Shown here: positions 8,055 to 16,421 of the stretch, piece by piece
Layout: the number at the start of each line of letters is the position of its first letter
How positions within the stretch are numbered: position 1 is the first letter of the stretch
Origin: Rufibacter ruber
GTDB lineage: Bacteria > Bacteroidota > Bacteroidia > Cytophagales > Hymenobacteraceae
Assembly (NCBI RefSeq): GCF_001647275.1
Contig: NZ_LRMM01000013.1
Span: 28,764 to 92,763, forward strand
Length of the DNA stretch: 64,000 bases
Direction of reading: 5' to 3'
Program-made: the position numbers and the translations under genes
The notes under the pieces: model-generated
Seen by the model: the letters and a program-made list of their open reading frames with translations, nothing else
Database searches by the model: none
Told to the model about the DNA's origin: nothing

Positions 8055-9471
8055 CTAAGCGAAGCGCCCCAGCACAAACTGCTTCTCCAAATTCTCCGGC
8101 TGCAGGGCTTCATCCAGACTCATTCTGATGCGCCATTCTTTGGGGTAGTGGTTGTTCACGCGGTTCTGGAGCTTCTTGCCCCAGCCCAACCCTACGCCGT
8201 TGAACTGCACCAGCACCCAGCCGTTGGCGGCTTCTTCCAAAGACACGTCTTCGCGGTGCAGGAACTTGAGGGCGGTGGCCAGGTCTACCTCCGCCCGCGG
8301 AAAAGCGTCTGGGGCCAAGTGCTGCGAGAGCGCCAAAGCGGGGAGCGGTTTTACGTTGTTTTTGACGGCTTCGGCCAGTTCAATACCACCATAGACCACG
8401 CGCAGATTCTCATACACCTGCTCCAGTTCCAGCATCCAGGCGGCGGGTAAAGCTCTGAGGGTGTCCTGATGTTTGACTATTTCCCAGTCTTTCGGCTCCT
8501 TGAGCCAGTTTTGCACCAGCGCTTTCTCCTGCTTTGACGCTGATACCAGATAAGGCCGTTTGCTTTTGCGGTATTTGCCCGCTTCGTCGCCGCCGGTTTT
8601 GCGCACCGCGGCTAAAAAGAAACCTTCGCCCTGGGTTTTGTGGGGGTAGAAACGGTAGCCGTGCATGCCTTGTTCCACCGTTTGCGTGACCTGCCAGTCG
8701 GATTGCAGTTCCAGGGCAACGGTTTCTACATCTTGCTGTTGCGCCAGCCAGGCCAGGTTTTCTTCGTTTTCCTCAGCATTATAGGTACAAGTGCTGTAAA
8801 TGAGCATGCCGCCGGGTTTGAGGCAGTCCCAGACATCCATGAGTATGCGGCGCTGGCGCTCAGAGCAGAGTTTCACGTTGGCCTCTGACCATTCCTGAAT
8901 GGCATCCGGGTCTTTCCGGAACATGCCTTCGCCCGAGCAGGGCGCGTCTACCACCAGCACGTCAAAGAACCCGGTGAGCGACTGGAAATGGCTGGGGTCA
9001 TTGTTCGTCACCACCACGTTGCCGCTGCCCCATTTCTGAATATTTTCGGCCAGAATGCCGGCGCGGGCCCTAATGACCTCATTGCTCACCAGCAGGCTCT
9101 CAGGCGAAAGCAGCGAAGCCAAATGGGTCGATTTTCCGCCAGGAGCGCCGCACAAATCCAGCACCGCCAGCGGCTCCTCCAGGTCTACGCTTTGGGTGAG
9201 CGCCTGCTCCAGAAACATAGAACTGGCCTCCTGCACATAGTAGGCGCGCCGTGAAACAGCGGGTCAGCGTGAAGCTGGGGCGGGTGGGGAGGTAGAAGCC
9301 GGTTTGGGTCCAGGGCACTTCGGGCAAGCCCGATGGCAAATCTGCTTTGCCTGTATTCACCCGTATGCTGGTGGGCGAGGCTTGGCCCAAAGCCGCCGTG
9401 AAAGCGTCAAAATCTGCTCCCAACTGGGTTTGCATACGGTTCTGGAACGAAGACGGAAGTTGTACAGGCAT
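8055..9471 (-). pseudogene. RsmF / NOL1-NOP2-Sun family rRNA methyltransferase, frame broken near 9245-9270
   Basis: Two reading frames together make one m5C RNA methyltransferase. The first (from ATG 9471) begins MPVQLPSSFQNRMQTQLGAD and runs to RPSFTL. The second (in frame from about 9236) starts VQEASSMFLEQ and contains the SAM motif DLCGAPGGKSTHLASLL, VDAPCSGEGMFRKDP and YSTCTYNAEEN, the two catalytic-Cys motifs of this family, plus a C-terminal PUA-like part (GVGLGWGKKLQNRVNNHYP). Family comparison predicts a join such as TLDPLFHxGAYYVQEASS; two missing bases, at CTG-ACCCG and within GGCGCGCC, would restore it. This is either a real pseudogene or assembly indels. A TATCTTTG promoter box lies at 9506-9513. 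Confidence 0.85.
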
Positions 9472-9505
9472 AAATGAAAGTCAAAACGTAAAGCCTAAGC
9501 CACCG

Positions 9506-9513
9506 CAAAGATA
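9506..9513 (-). promoter_or_regulatory. TATCTTTG -7 box upstream of the RsmF-like gene
   Basis: On the minus strand the sequence reads TATCTTTG, matching the Bacteroidota -7 consensus TAnnTTTG, 34 nt before the ATG at 9471. The palindrome at 9520-9555 occupies the position of the -33 region. Confidence 0.5.
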
Positions 9514-9519
9514 CCATTT

Positions 9520-9555
9520 CTGTTTTTGGCTTGTTTTCTGAAAAACAGGCACAGA
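9520..9555. repeat. CTGTTTT palindrome, copy 5 (degenerate)
   Basis: ctgtttttggcttgttttct followed by gaaaaacaggcacagaa; the outer right arm is decayed. It overlaps the likely -33 region of the RsmF-like gene. Confidence 0.65.
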
Positions 9556-9587
9556 AAGACAGGATTTCAGACTCAATCAAGAATGTG

Positions 9588-9674
9588 GTCATCCTGGAAA
9601 GATCTTGGCAGCGAACGGCATTAATAAGTAATCAGGGCTTTTCTAGCTTGCCCACAAGATCCTTTCAGGATGAC
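9588..9674. repeat. 88-bp dispersed inverted-repeat element, copy A
   Basis: Outer arms gtcatcctggaaagatcttg and caagatcctttcaggatgac are inverted repeats of about 20 bp around a 45-nt centre with gcgaacggca. Copies B (25291-25379) and C (27534-27622) have the same layout. Confidence 0.8.
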
Positions 9675-9715
9675 AAGATATGGGGGGGCACGGCTATCAT
9701 GATGTAAACATCGCC

Positions 9716-9845
9716 CTTTCGGATTTATTAATCCGAAAGTTGTTTGTCGGGGATTTACCAATCCCCGTGCCTGCGTTATTGCAGCCAGCCAGCTACGGGG
9801 ATTAGGAAATCCCCGACAGAGTGGTTCGGGATTATAAATCCCGAA
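9716..9845. repeat. Cluster of four GGATT...AATCC hairpins (REP-like)
   Basis: Four short palindromes follow each other at 9716-9739 (ctttcggattta/ttaatccgaaag), 9748-9767 (cggggattta/ccaatccccg), 9796-9815 (cggggatta/aaatccccg) and 9825-9845 (ttcgggattat/aaatcccgaa). All share a GGATT/AATCC core with matching outer bases and very short loops. Such units resemble REP sequences recognised by IS200-like RAYT transposases; the RAYT gene in this window has differently sequenced hairpins. Confidence 0.78.
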
Positions 9846-9925
9846 TAGCAAAGCAGCAACGTGCGATGAATGGAAGTGATGAACAGCACACTCCCTCTCC
9901 ACGGGAGAGGGGCTGGTGTGAGGTC

Positions 9926-9963
9926 CTGTTTTTGCTGTTTTCAGAAAAACAGGCCAAAAATAG
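9926..9963. repeat. CTGTTTT palindrome, copy 6
   Basis: Left arm shortened (cctgtttttgctgtttt), right arm aaaaacaggccaaaaatag. Ends 2 nt from the stop codon (9966-9968) of the secreted protein gene. Confidence 0.75.
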
Positions 9964-9965
9964 AA

Positions 9966-11039
9966 TTACTCTGCCGGAACAATGGGTTCTTTGCGGGTGG
10001 TAATCTTGCCGGGCTTGCGTATGGTTTTGTTCTGGTACGTGGGTTGCTCCACAAAGGCCACCACCTTCAAGGTCAGGTCTAGGCCGGTGATGGTGCTGGG
10101 GTTGTCAAAGCCGAGGTACAGGTAGCCGTCTTCGGTTTTGGGCGTCTGCGTGGCCAGCACTTTGCCGTAGTCGCTGAGCACGTCCTGCCCCTTGGCCACA
10201 GCGTAGGGTTTCCAGCCTTCCTCTTCATTCTTGAACAGCGCGGCATTCTTCTGGTTGAGCAGGTAGTAGCTGATGTAGCCGCTGCTCTTCACCTGGGGCA
10301 ACTGCGGCAAAAGCCCCAGCCCGAACGCCACCAGCGGGTTACTCCCAGTCAGCAACGCAGAGGCGCCTTTGGCCAGGGTTTTGCCCGTCTCCTGCAGCGC
10401 CTCTACAGACTCCTGGCCCACCCCCACCCAGTACACCCAATGCTTGGTACCAGCCGGTAATTTAAAGCGCTCATACGTGCGGTTGTTGCTGCCCAGGCTG
10501 GCCCGGGAAGACACCCTGAACGTCTTGTCCAGCAGCGGCTCCGGCACCAGCTCGGTTTTCACCAGCACCTTTTGGGTGGCGGTGGTCCAGGTGGTGTCCT
10601 GTACCGTGCGCCAGGCCACGTGGGTGTTGAAATGCTGCGTGGCTGCGCTGCCCGGGATTCTGGTGAGGGTGAAGTGGCTCCTGGTGCTGGTTTCAGACAG
10701 ACTCTGCAGCGTAATGGTGTACACAGACTTCTGCGGAATGTTGAGTTTCAGATTGTTCACCTTCTTGGCTTCCTCTGTGGCATACAGCGGGGAGTTGGAG
10801 AAATACTCGGTCACGGTGAGCTTGTAGTTGACCTTGGCCTTGTTCTCCAGGTTCAGCACCACCACATCACCCGCCTGAAACGCATAATGGAACTGGGTGA
10901 CCGGTTGGGCCGTGCCCGCCACCTGCACCTCCAGATCAGCTATTTTGAGGGCCTTGCCGCCTTGGGCAAGCGCTTGAAAAGAACACAGCAGGAGCAGGCC
11001 GTACAGAACCTGAATGCGCCGTGGGGAGAGAAAAGCCAT
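9966..11039 (-). CDS. Secreted protein of unknown function, 357 aa
   Basis: I do not recognise a family. The protein starts MAFLSPRRIQVLYGLLLLCSFQ with a cleavable signal peptide ending at ALAQ. The mature part is predicted beta-rich (FHYAFQAGDVVVLNLENK, YLYLGFDNPSTITGLDLTLK) and has one hydrophobic stretch in the middle (GSNPLVAFGLGLLPQLPQV). No cysteine pair, lipobox or catalytic motif is visible. It is followed in the same direction by palindrome copy 6. It sits downstream of the lipoprotein gene at 11096-11518, 56 nt apart, and the two may be co-transcribed. Periplasmic or outer-membrane-associated location is inferred from the signal peptide only. Confidence 0.75.
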   Translation of the reverse strand: MAFLSPRRIQVLYGLLLLCSFQALAQGGKALKIADLEVQVAGTAQPVTQFHYAFQAGDVVVLNLENKAKVNYKLTVTEYFSNSPLYATEEAKKVNNLKLNIPQKSVYTITLQSLSETSTRSHFTLTRIPGSAATQHFNTHVAWRTVQDTTWTTATQKVLVKTELVPEPLLDKTFRVSSRASLGSNNRTYERFKLPAGTKHWVYWVGVGQESVEALQETGKTLAKGASALLTGSNPLVAFGLGLLPQLPQVKSSGYISYYLLNQKNAALFKNEEEGWKPYAVAKGQDVLSDYGKVLATQTPKTEDGYLYLGFDNPSTITGLDLTLKVVAFVEQPTYQNKTIRKPGKITTRKEPIVPAE

Positions 11040-11095
11040 AGGGCAGAGAATCGTAAAGGTCAGTTTTGCTGCAATTTACGAAAAACAGGTCAGAT

Positions 11096-11518
11096 TCAGA
11101 GCCGCTGTTCCAGCCAGACTTTCCGGGCCACACCCACGCCTACAAAATTGCCCCGGCCGCCGCCGCGCAGCACAATGGCCACGTCCTGCCCCTGCCGCAG
11201 CTCGCTCAGGCTTATGGTTTTCCCTTCCGGGTCCACAATCTGGGTAGTGGGCAGCACCAGCACATACGCCCGGTTGTAGCGCGAATCTGGGGTAGAACCA
11301 AAGCCCTCTACCTCCAGCATCACCTGCCCCTGGTCATAGCGGCTCTGAAAAATAGAACCTCTAATGTCTACCCGCTGCGGGGCCATGCTTTTATACTGCA
11401 CCGTAGCCGCCTCAGCGTTGGCATCTGCCGGCGCGTTGGCCGTTTTACAGCCTGACAGCCAACCAAGGGCCACCACCCAAAAAGCAAAGAAAACCGTTCT
11501 TATATTCTTGTATTCCAT
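11096..11518 (-). CDS. Small lipoprotein, 140 aa
   Basis: The start at ATG 11518 is preferred to an upstream in-frame codon because a strong ribosome-binding site (AAGGAGG) lies 8 nt before it and a signal peptide follows directly: MEYKNIRTVFFAFWVVALGW and then the lipobox LSGC, predicting lipidation of the Cys. The mature domain has alternating hydrophobic strands (YNRAYVLVLPTTQIVDPEGK, QGQDVAIVLRGGG) and a glycine-rich turn near the C-terminus. No family is recognised. Probably envelope-anchored and possibly co-transcribed with the secreted protein at 9966-11039. Confidence 0.75.
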   Translation of the reverse strand: MEYKNIRTVFFAFWVVALGWLSGCKTANAPADANAEAATVQYKSMAPQRVDIRGSIFQSRYDQGQVMLEVEGFGSTPDSRYNRAYVLVLPTTQIVDPEGKTISLSELRQGQDVAIVLRGGGRGNFVGVGVARKVWLEQRL

Positions 11519-11576
11519 CCTTTTACCTCCTTGATCTATTTTCTCTTTTAACGGCGGCAAGCCAATGGTAGATATA

Positions 11577-11617
11577 CCTGTTTTTGGCTTGTTTTCAGGA
11601 AAACAGCCCGAAAACGG
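11577..11617. repeat. CTGTTTT palindrome, copy 7
   Basis: cctgtttttggcttgttttc faces ggaaaacagcccgaaaacgg with two mismatches in the spacer. Located between the divergent lipoprotein and radA genes. Confidence 0.75.
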
Positions 11618-11715
11618 AGTTTTTCTCTGTTAGAAATTGTTCTTCTGCTGTCCGTATTTATCAGCCGCAAATCCCTAACTTGAACCGTTTTCCGCGGCGC
11701 GGAATTCTCTTATTT

Positions 11716-13095
11716 ATGGCGAAGATTAAAACAGCATATTTCTGTCAGAACTGCGGGGCGCAGTCGGCGAAGTGGGTGGGGCGCTGCCCGGCCTGCGGCG
11801 AATGGAACACGTACGTAGAGGAAGTGGTGGCCCGCGAGGACGTGACGCCCACCACCGCCTGGAAAGTGGGTTCCAGCAGCCAGACCGTAGCCGCCAAACC
11901 CAAGCCCATTGCCGAGATTACCTATTCTGAGCAGCACCGCATTGTGACCCAAGACGGCGAACTGAACCGCGTGCTGGGCGGCGGCATTGTACCGGGTTCC
12001 ATGGTCTTAATTGGCGGGGAGCCGGGCATTGGTAAGTCTACGCTCATGCTCCAGATTGCGCTGAGTTTGAAGAACGAGCGCGTCTTGTACATTTCGGGCG
12101 AGGAAAGCGAGCAGCAGATTAAAATGCGCGCCGAGCGGCTGGGCGCCCAACACCCCAACTGCTTTATTCTCACCGAGACCGGCACCCAGAACATTTTCAA
12201 GCAGATTGAACAGCTAAGGCCCGAGGTGTTGATTGTAGACTCCATCCAGACCTTGCATTCATCGTTTATTGAGAGCGGGGCGGGCAGCGTGGCGCAGGTG
12301 CGCGAGTGTACGGCAGAGCTGCTAAAGTTCGCAAAGGAGAGCGGCACGCCAGTGTTCCTGATTGGGCACATCACCAAAGAAGGCAACCTGGCGGGGCCTA
12401 AGATTCTGGAGCACATGGTAGACACGGTGCTGCAGTTTGAGGGCGACCGCCACATGACGTACCGCATTCTGCGCACCACCAAAAACCGTTTCGGGAGCAC
12501 GTCTGAACTGGGCATTTACGAGATGCTGGGCACCGGCCTAAGAGAGGTGAGCAACCCCTCTGAGATTTTGATTTCGCAGCGCGAGGAGACGTTCAGCGGC
12601 ATTACCATTGGCGGCACCATGGAAGGCAACCGGCCTTTGCTCATTGAGGTACAGAGCCTGGTCACGCCTGCCACGTACGGCACACCGCAGCGTACTGCCA
12701 CGGGTTTTGATGTGAAACGCCTGAACATGCTGCTGGCCGTGCTGGAGAAACGCGGCGGCTTTAAGCTGGGCACCCAAGACGTGTTTTTGAACATTGCCGG
12801 CGGTCTGAAAGTAGAAGACCCGGCGCTGGATTTGGCTATCTGCGCGGCGCTGCTGTCGTCGTTTGAAGACATTGCCATTCCGCATACCTCCTGTTTTGCC
12901 GCAGAAGTGGGCCTGGGCGGCGAGGTACGGGCGGTGCACCGCATTGAGCAGCGCATCTCTGAGGCAGAAAAATTAGGCTTCCAGGATATTTATATTTCCA
13001 AATACAACAAGAAAGGCGTTGATTTAAGTAGATTTACCATTAAGATTCACGCGGTGAGCCGGTTAGAGGAAGTGTTCAGCGGACTTTTCGGGTAA
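11716..13095 (+). CDS. radA: DNA repair protein RadA, 459 aa
   Basis: RecA-family ATPase that helps branch migration and processing of recombination intermediates. Domains in order: N-terminal C4 zinc finger (C10, C13, C24, C27 in YFCQNCGAQSAKWVGRCPAC), Walker A GGEPGIGKST near 100-109, Walker B-like EVLIVDSIQTL, the RadA-specific KNRFGS motif near 256-261, and a C-terminal Lon-protease-like domain (GGLKVEDPALDLAICAALLS) without a catalytic Ser. The length is normal for the family. ATG 11716 is chosen because it begins right before the zinc finger. It is divergent from the lipoprotein gene. Confidence 0.95.
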   Translation: MAKIKTAYFCQNCGAQSAKWVGRCPACGEWNTYVEEVVAREDVTPTTAWKVGSSSQTVAAKPKPIAEITYSEQHRIVTQDGELNRVLGGGIVPGSMVLIGGEPGIGKSTLMLQIALSLKNERVLYISGEESEQQIKMRAERLGAQHPNCFILTETGTQNIFKQIEQLRPEVLIVDSIQTLHSSFIESGAGSVAQVRECTAELLKFAKESGTPVFLIGHITKEGNLAGPKILEHMVDTVLQFEGDRHMTYRILRTTKNRFGSTSELGIYEMLGTGLREVSNPSEILISQREETFSGITIGGTMEGNRPLLIEVQSLVTPATYGTPQRTATGFDVKRLNMLLAVLEKRGGFKLGTQDVFLNIAGGLKVEDPALDLAICAALLSSFEDIAIPHTSCFAAEVGLGGEVRAVHRIEQRISEAEKLGFQDIYISKYNKKGVDLSRFTIKIHAVSRLEEVFSGLFG

Positions 13096-13101
13096 GGCTT
13101 T

Positions 13102-13125
13102 CCTGTTTTTGAACTGTTTTTTGGA
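13102..13125. repeat. CTGTTTT half-palindrome (decayed copy)
   Basis: Only a left arm remains (tcctgtttttgaactgtttt), 7 nt after the radA stop. The right arm is absent, consistent with loss of one half of a palindrome. Confidence 0.5.
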
Positions 13126-13252
13126 GAATATGTTGTAAGGACATGTTTATAGTTTGGCATAGGGGCGGCCAGTGGCCGGAACAAACCAACCTGTAACCTG
13201 TTCTGATTTTCAACAACGCGTACCGGCATCCCCAACCTATATTTTATCAGCT

Positions 13253-14695
13253 ATGCTTGAGTTCTCTAAAAAGCTGTTGACCGCTCTGGTTCTTACGCTC
13301 CTGCTGAGCTATTCAGCGTGGGCGCAGAAAACGGTGACCATTTCTGGCAAAATCAATAAGCCTATTAGTGACAGCGTGCTGCTGGAGATTTACACCGTAC
13401 CGGCCTCCTACACCGGTGAGTCGCACACCACGGCCTTGTCTAAGAGCGGCGACTTCACTATCACCGCCCCCCTGGCAGAGCCCATGCTGGCTGAGCTGGT
13501 GCACGGTTCAGAGTCTATCATGCTGTTCCTGCAGCCGGGAGACAACCTGGATGTCAAGGTGAACGCTGATGATTTTATCTACAGCATCAAATTCAAAGGC
13601 AAAGGTACCAATGAGAACGCTTACCTGCTGCAATACGAGCGCAAGTTTGAGGAGGAGGAAGATTACCAGGTGCTGCCAGACAACGTGCACAAACGGGAGA
13701 AGGAGTTCCTGCAGTTTCTGGAGGAGCGCCGCCAGGACCAGCGCGATTTCCTGGAGAAATTCACCAAAAGCTCCCCCGTCTCAGAGGCGTTCATGCAATA
13801 TGCCCAGGCCCAGATTGAGTTCAGCTACGCCAATGACCGCCTGACCTACCCGGAAGTACGCAAGCGGGTGGGTGGCCTCCCGCCCCAGCTCTCCAGCAGC
13901 TATTATGGCTACCTGAAAGAAATTGACCTGAACAAGGCGGGGGCGGTGCGCAACCAGGCCTACCTTGACTTTCTGGTGAACTACTTCCAGCACAAGGCCC
14001 TGAGTGACCGCCGCGGCAACCCGGAGCGGGACTATTACCCCATTATGTACAACATGGTGAAGCAGGAACTCAAAGGCCCCGCCCGGGAGATGATGATGTC
14101 CCGCATCCTGTCTCAGTCTATCAAGTTTGGGTACGTGCCAGACACAGATGCCATGTACCGTGATTTTCAGCAGGAAGCAAGAATACCCCAGTTTATCAGC
14201 TACGTGAAAGGCCAGTACCAGCAGTTCAGAAAAGTAGGCATGGGCAGCGCGGCCCCTAACTTCACGTTGCTGTCTTCTACCGGTGACAGCGTCTCCCTGA
14301 GCAGCTTAAAAGGCAAGATCGTCTACCTGGGTTTCTGGCGCGCCGCCTGCGGTATCTGCACCGTTGACCAGCAGGCGTACAAGTTCTTTGCCGAACAGCT
14401 GGCCCCCAAAGACGTGGTGCTGGTACAAGTGTCTGTGGGGGAGGAGCTGGAGGCCTGGAAACAGAAAGTAGCCCAAAAACCCATTCCTGCGCTCCAGCTG
14501 CACCTGGCCAGCCCATCTGCCAAGCTGGTGAAAGACTATGACCTAAAAACGTTCCCCAGTTATTATCTGATTGACCCCAACGGCAACATCATCAGCTCTA
14601 ACGCCCGCCGCCCCGGCCACGCCGAAGGTGCCCGCGAGATAGCCGCCCTCATTGACCAGTACCGCCTGACCCAAACCCAGGCAAAGGGGAAATAA
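13253..14695 (+). CDS. TlpA-like thioredoxin-fold protein with DUF4369-like N-terminus, 480 aa
   Basis: Exported thiol-disulfide protein of the kind common in Bacteroidota. The signal peptide MLEFSKKLLTALVLTLLLSY ends at AWAQ. An N-terminal beta domain (VTISGKINKPISDSVLLEIY) resembles DUF4369, followed by a long helical charged middle (YERKFEEEEDYQVLP, FLEERRQDQRDFLEKF). The C-terminal AhpC/TSA-Redoxin domain (about residues 350-470) has GKIVYLGFWRAACGICTVD with redox cysteines C366 and C369 and a cis-Pro region TFPSYYLIDPNG. The ATG at 13253 is chosen because an upstream in-frame start would place 27 residues before the signal peptide. A periplasmic reductase role is inferred. Confidence 0.85.
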   Translation: MLEFSKKLLTALVLTLLLSYSAWAQKTVTISGKINKPISDSVLLEIYTVPASYTGESHTTALSKSGDFTITAPLAEPMLAELVHGSESIMLFLQPGDNLDVKVNADDFIYSIKFKGKGTNENAYLLQYERKFEEEEDYQVLPDNVHKREKEFLQFLEERRQDQRDFLEKFTKSSPVSEAFMQYAQAQIEFSYANDRLTYPEVRKRVGGLPPQLSSSYYGYLKEIDLNKAGAVRNQAYLDFLVNYFQHKALSDRRGNPERDYYPIMYNMVKQELKGPAREMMMSRILSQSIKFGYVPDTDAMYRDFQQEARIPQFISYVKGQYQQFRKVGMGSAAPNFTLLSSTGDSVSLSSLKGKIVYLGFWRAACGICTVDQQAYKFFAEQLAPKDVVLVQVSVGEELEAWKQKVAQKPIPALQLHLASPSAKLVKDYDLKTFPSYYLIDPNGNIISSNARRPGHAEGAREIAALIDQYRLTQTQAKGK

Positions 14696-14696
14696 G

Positions 14697-14736
14697 CTGT
14701 TTCTGGCCTCCTTTTCAGAAAACAGCCCCAAAACAG
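14697..14736. repeat. CTGTTTT palindrome, copy 8
   Basis: ctgtttctggcctccttttc and gaaaacagccccaaaacag. Begins 1 nt after the stop codon of the TlpA-like gene (TAA 14693-14695). Confidence 0.75.
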
Positions 14737-14802
14737 AACGGCTTAAACGGCAGCATGGGTTAACTTCTTCTCTTTTAAACTTCTGAAGAAAGTGTGGGTT
14801 AA

Positions 14803-14964
14803 GAGCCTGTTTAAAAAATGGCCTTCATGCTTTCATACAGGCCACAGCAAGAAGCTGGCTAGCACTTTTAGCGCCTTCGTGGCGCTGCTACGAGGCTCAA
14901 AAAACGCTTTGGCAGAACCTCGCTCTTGCTTTTTTCGCTGATGAACCTAAAATGTAAACAGGCG
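14803..14964. mobile_element. MITE-like element, about 162 bp, with terminal inverted repeats
   Basis: Imperfect inverted termini gagcctgtttaaaaaatgg and cctaaaatgtaaacaggcgc enclose a non-coding body with an inner inverted segment (agcgccttcgtggcgctgct). The inner segment recurs in decayed form near 49187-49217, and the right terminus resembles aaatataaacaggcgctt near 38942. No ORF is present, so it would need a transposase supplied in trans. Confidence 0.55.
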
Positions 14965-15066
14965 CTAAATAGCCCACTAGCGTATTTTACAGTCAGCTCC
15001 CGCTGCGGCCGGGCGGTGAGACGGTTGGTTTCAGCGCTGAGGGCAACCCCGGGAGTAGGCTACTTC

Positions 15067-15106
15067 CTGTTTTAGGGCTACTTTTGCAAAAACAGCGCTA
15101 AAACGC
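15067..15106. repeat. CTGTTTT palindrome, copy 9
   Basis: ctgttttagggctacttttg and caaaaacagcgctaaaacg, partly decayed in the second heptamer. Located 85 nt upstream of the radical SAM gene. Confidence 0.7.
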
Positions 15107-15190
15107 ATTTGTGCACAACCAACCGGTGCGGTTTCACGTGCTACTCTTGCATCGGCGTAGCCGAACTTCACTGCTTAGCCCTTTGACCCC

Positions 15191-16216
15191 TTGACCAGAG
15201 GCACTTTACAGGACGGACTCAACTTAGCATCTAAACTCACGCCGCGCCGCGCCTGGAACGCGCTGCAGGTGGTGAGCAGCTATGCGTTGGCCCGCCTCAC
15301 CAAGAAGCCCCGCCACTGGGGGAGCCCGGTGAGCATCTCGCTGGAACCCACCACCTCCTGCAACCTACGCTGCCCTGAGTGCCCCAGCGGCCTGCGGTCG
15401 TTCACCCGGCCCACGGGTATGCTGTCACCAGAGCTGTTCCGGCAGACCATTGACCAGCTGCATGACCGGCTGCTGTACCTGCTGTTCTATTTTCAGGGGG
15501 AGCCGTACCTGAACCCGTCGTTCCTGGAGCTGGTGAAATACGCCGCCGGCAAGAACATTTACACCGCCACCTCTACCAACGCCCATTATTTAACCGAAGA
15601 AAACGCCCGCAAAACCGTAGAATCTGGGCTGGATCGCCTGATCATCTCCTTAGACGGCACCACCCAAGACGTGTACCAGCAGTACCGCGTGGGCGGAAAA
15701 CTGGACAAGGTGCTGGAAGGCACCAAACGGCTGGTGAAATACAAGCGCGAACTGAAGAGCAAAACCCCGTACCTCATCTTCCAGTTTCTGGTGGTCAAGC
15801 CCAATGAGCACCAGATTGAAGACGCCAGGCAGCTGGCCAAAGCGCTGGGCGTAGATGACGTGTGGTTTAAGACCGCGCAGATCTATGACTATGAGCACGG
15901 CTCGCCGCTCATCCCCACCATTGATTATTACAGCCGTTACCAGGCGCAGCCCAACGGCAGGTATTCGCTTAAAAATAAACTGATTGACGGCTGCTGGAAG
16001 ATGTGGCACTCCTGCGTCATCACCTGGGACGGCCTGGTGGTGCCCTGCTGCTTTGACAAAGACGCCCACTACCGCCTGGGCAACCTGCAGCAGCAAACCT
16101 TCAACGACCTCTGGAAGAGTGATGCCTACCGCCAGTTCAGGGGGTCGCTGCTGCAAAGCCGGAGCCAGCTAGACATGTGCCGCAACTGCTCAGAAGGCAC
16201 CAAAGTCTGGGGGTAA
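15191..16216 (+). CDS. Radical SAM / SPASM domain protein, 341 aa
   Basis: Radical S-adenosylmethionine enzyme. The 4Fe-4S motif CNLRCPEC places cysteines at about 57, 61 and 64, followed by the radical SAM core (YFQGEPYLNPSFLELVKYA, LIISLDGTTQDVYQQYRVGG). The C-terminal SPASM region has further cysteines (GCWKMWHSCVITWDG, VPCCFDKDAHYRLGN, MCRNCSEG) for auxiliary clusters. SPASM enzymes modify peptides or assist cofactor synthesis; the substrate here cannot be inferred since no precursor peptide is seen next to it. The only in-frame start at the right place is TTG 15191, which is weak; the true start may lie a few codons away. Palindrome copy 10 follows. Confidence 0.82.
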   Translation: MTRGTLQDGLNLASKLTPRRAWNALQVVSSYALARLTKKPRHWGSPVSISLEPTTSCNLRCPECPSGLRSFTRPTGMLSPELFRQTIDQLHDRLLYLLFYFQGEPYLNPSFLELVKYAAGKNIYTATSTNAHYLTEENARKTVESGLDRLIISLDGTTQDVYQQYRVGGKLDKVLEGTKRLVKYKRELKSKTPYLIFQFLVVKPNEHQIEDARQLAKALGVDDVWFKTAQIYDYEHGSPLIPTIDYYSRYQAQPNGRYSLKNKLIDGCWKMWHSCVITWDGLVVPCCFDKDAHYRLGNLQQQTFNDLWKSDAYRQFRGSLLQSRSQLDMCRNCSEGTKVWG

Positions 16217-16229
16217 TCTCTGGTGAAAG

Positions 16230-16269
16230 CTGTTTTAGGGCTGTTTTTGGGAAAACAGGTCAAAAACAG
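16230..16269. repeat. CTGTTTT palindrome, copy 10
   Basis: ctgttttagggctgtttttg and gaaaacaggtcaaaaacag; the spacers are not fully complementary. Starts 14 nt after the radical SAM stop. Confidence 0.8.
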
Positions 16270-16330
16270 CCGGTGGCTTTCTTGCACCGTCATGCAGGCG
16301 CAGCGGCAGGTATTTGCGTGGCCCCATTAG

Positions 16331-16358
16331 TTTGTGTACCCCGCACGCGTTATCTTTC
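16331..16358 (+). promoter_or_regulatory. Possible promoter of the MscS gene
   Basis: TTTG at 16331-16334 and TATCTTTC at 16351-16358 resemble the Bacteroidota -33/-7 pair, with a slightly short 16-nt spacer. It lies about 64 nt before the GTG start at 16422. Confidence 0.35.
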
Positions 16359-16421
16359 GTATGGGAGTTGTTGCCACGCTTTCAGCGGCTCCCAATTCTG
16401 TGACCTCTTACTTGCTCGCCT

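Larger units (their letters stand above)
9472..9965. other. Intergenic region crowded with repeats (494 nt)
   Basis: No gene. In order it holds: the promoter box of the RsmF-like gene (9506-9513), a CTGTTTT palindrome (9520-9555), a copy of the 88-bp inverted-repeat element (9588-9674), four REP-like hairpins (9716-9845), and a second CTGTTTT palindrome ending 2 nt from the stop of the next gene. Confidence 0.7.
14696..15190. other. Intergenic region carrying a MITE-like element (495 nt)
   Basis: No gene. It holds palindrome copy 8, the 162-bp element at 14803-14964, and palindrome copy 10 near 15067. The promoter of the radical SAM gene should lie in the last 100 nt; ctactcttgc at 15141 is only a weak TAnnTTTG match. 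Confidence 0.6.

Noticed and set aside
9716..9845. CRISPR-like array
   Set aside because: Units are individual hairpins with changing arms, spacing is irregular, there are no spacers of constant length, and no cas gene is present.
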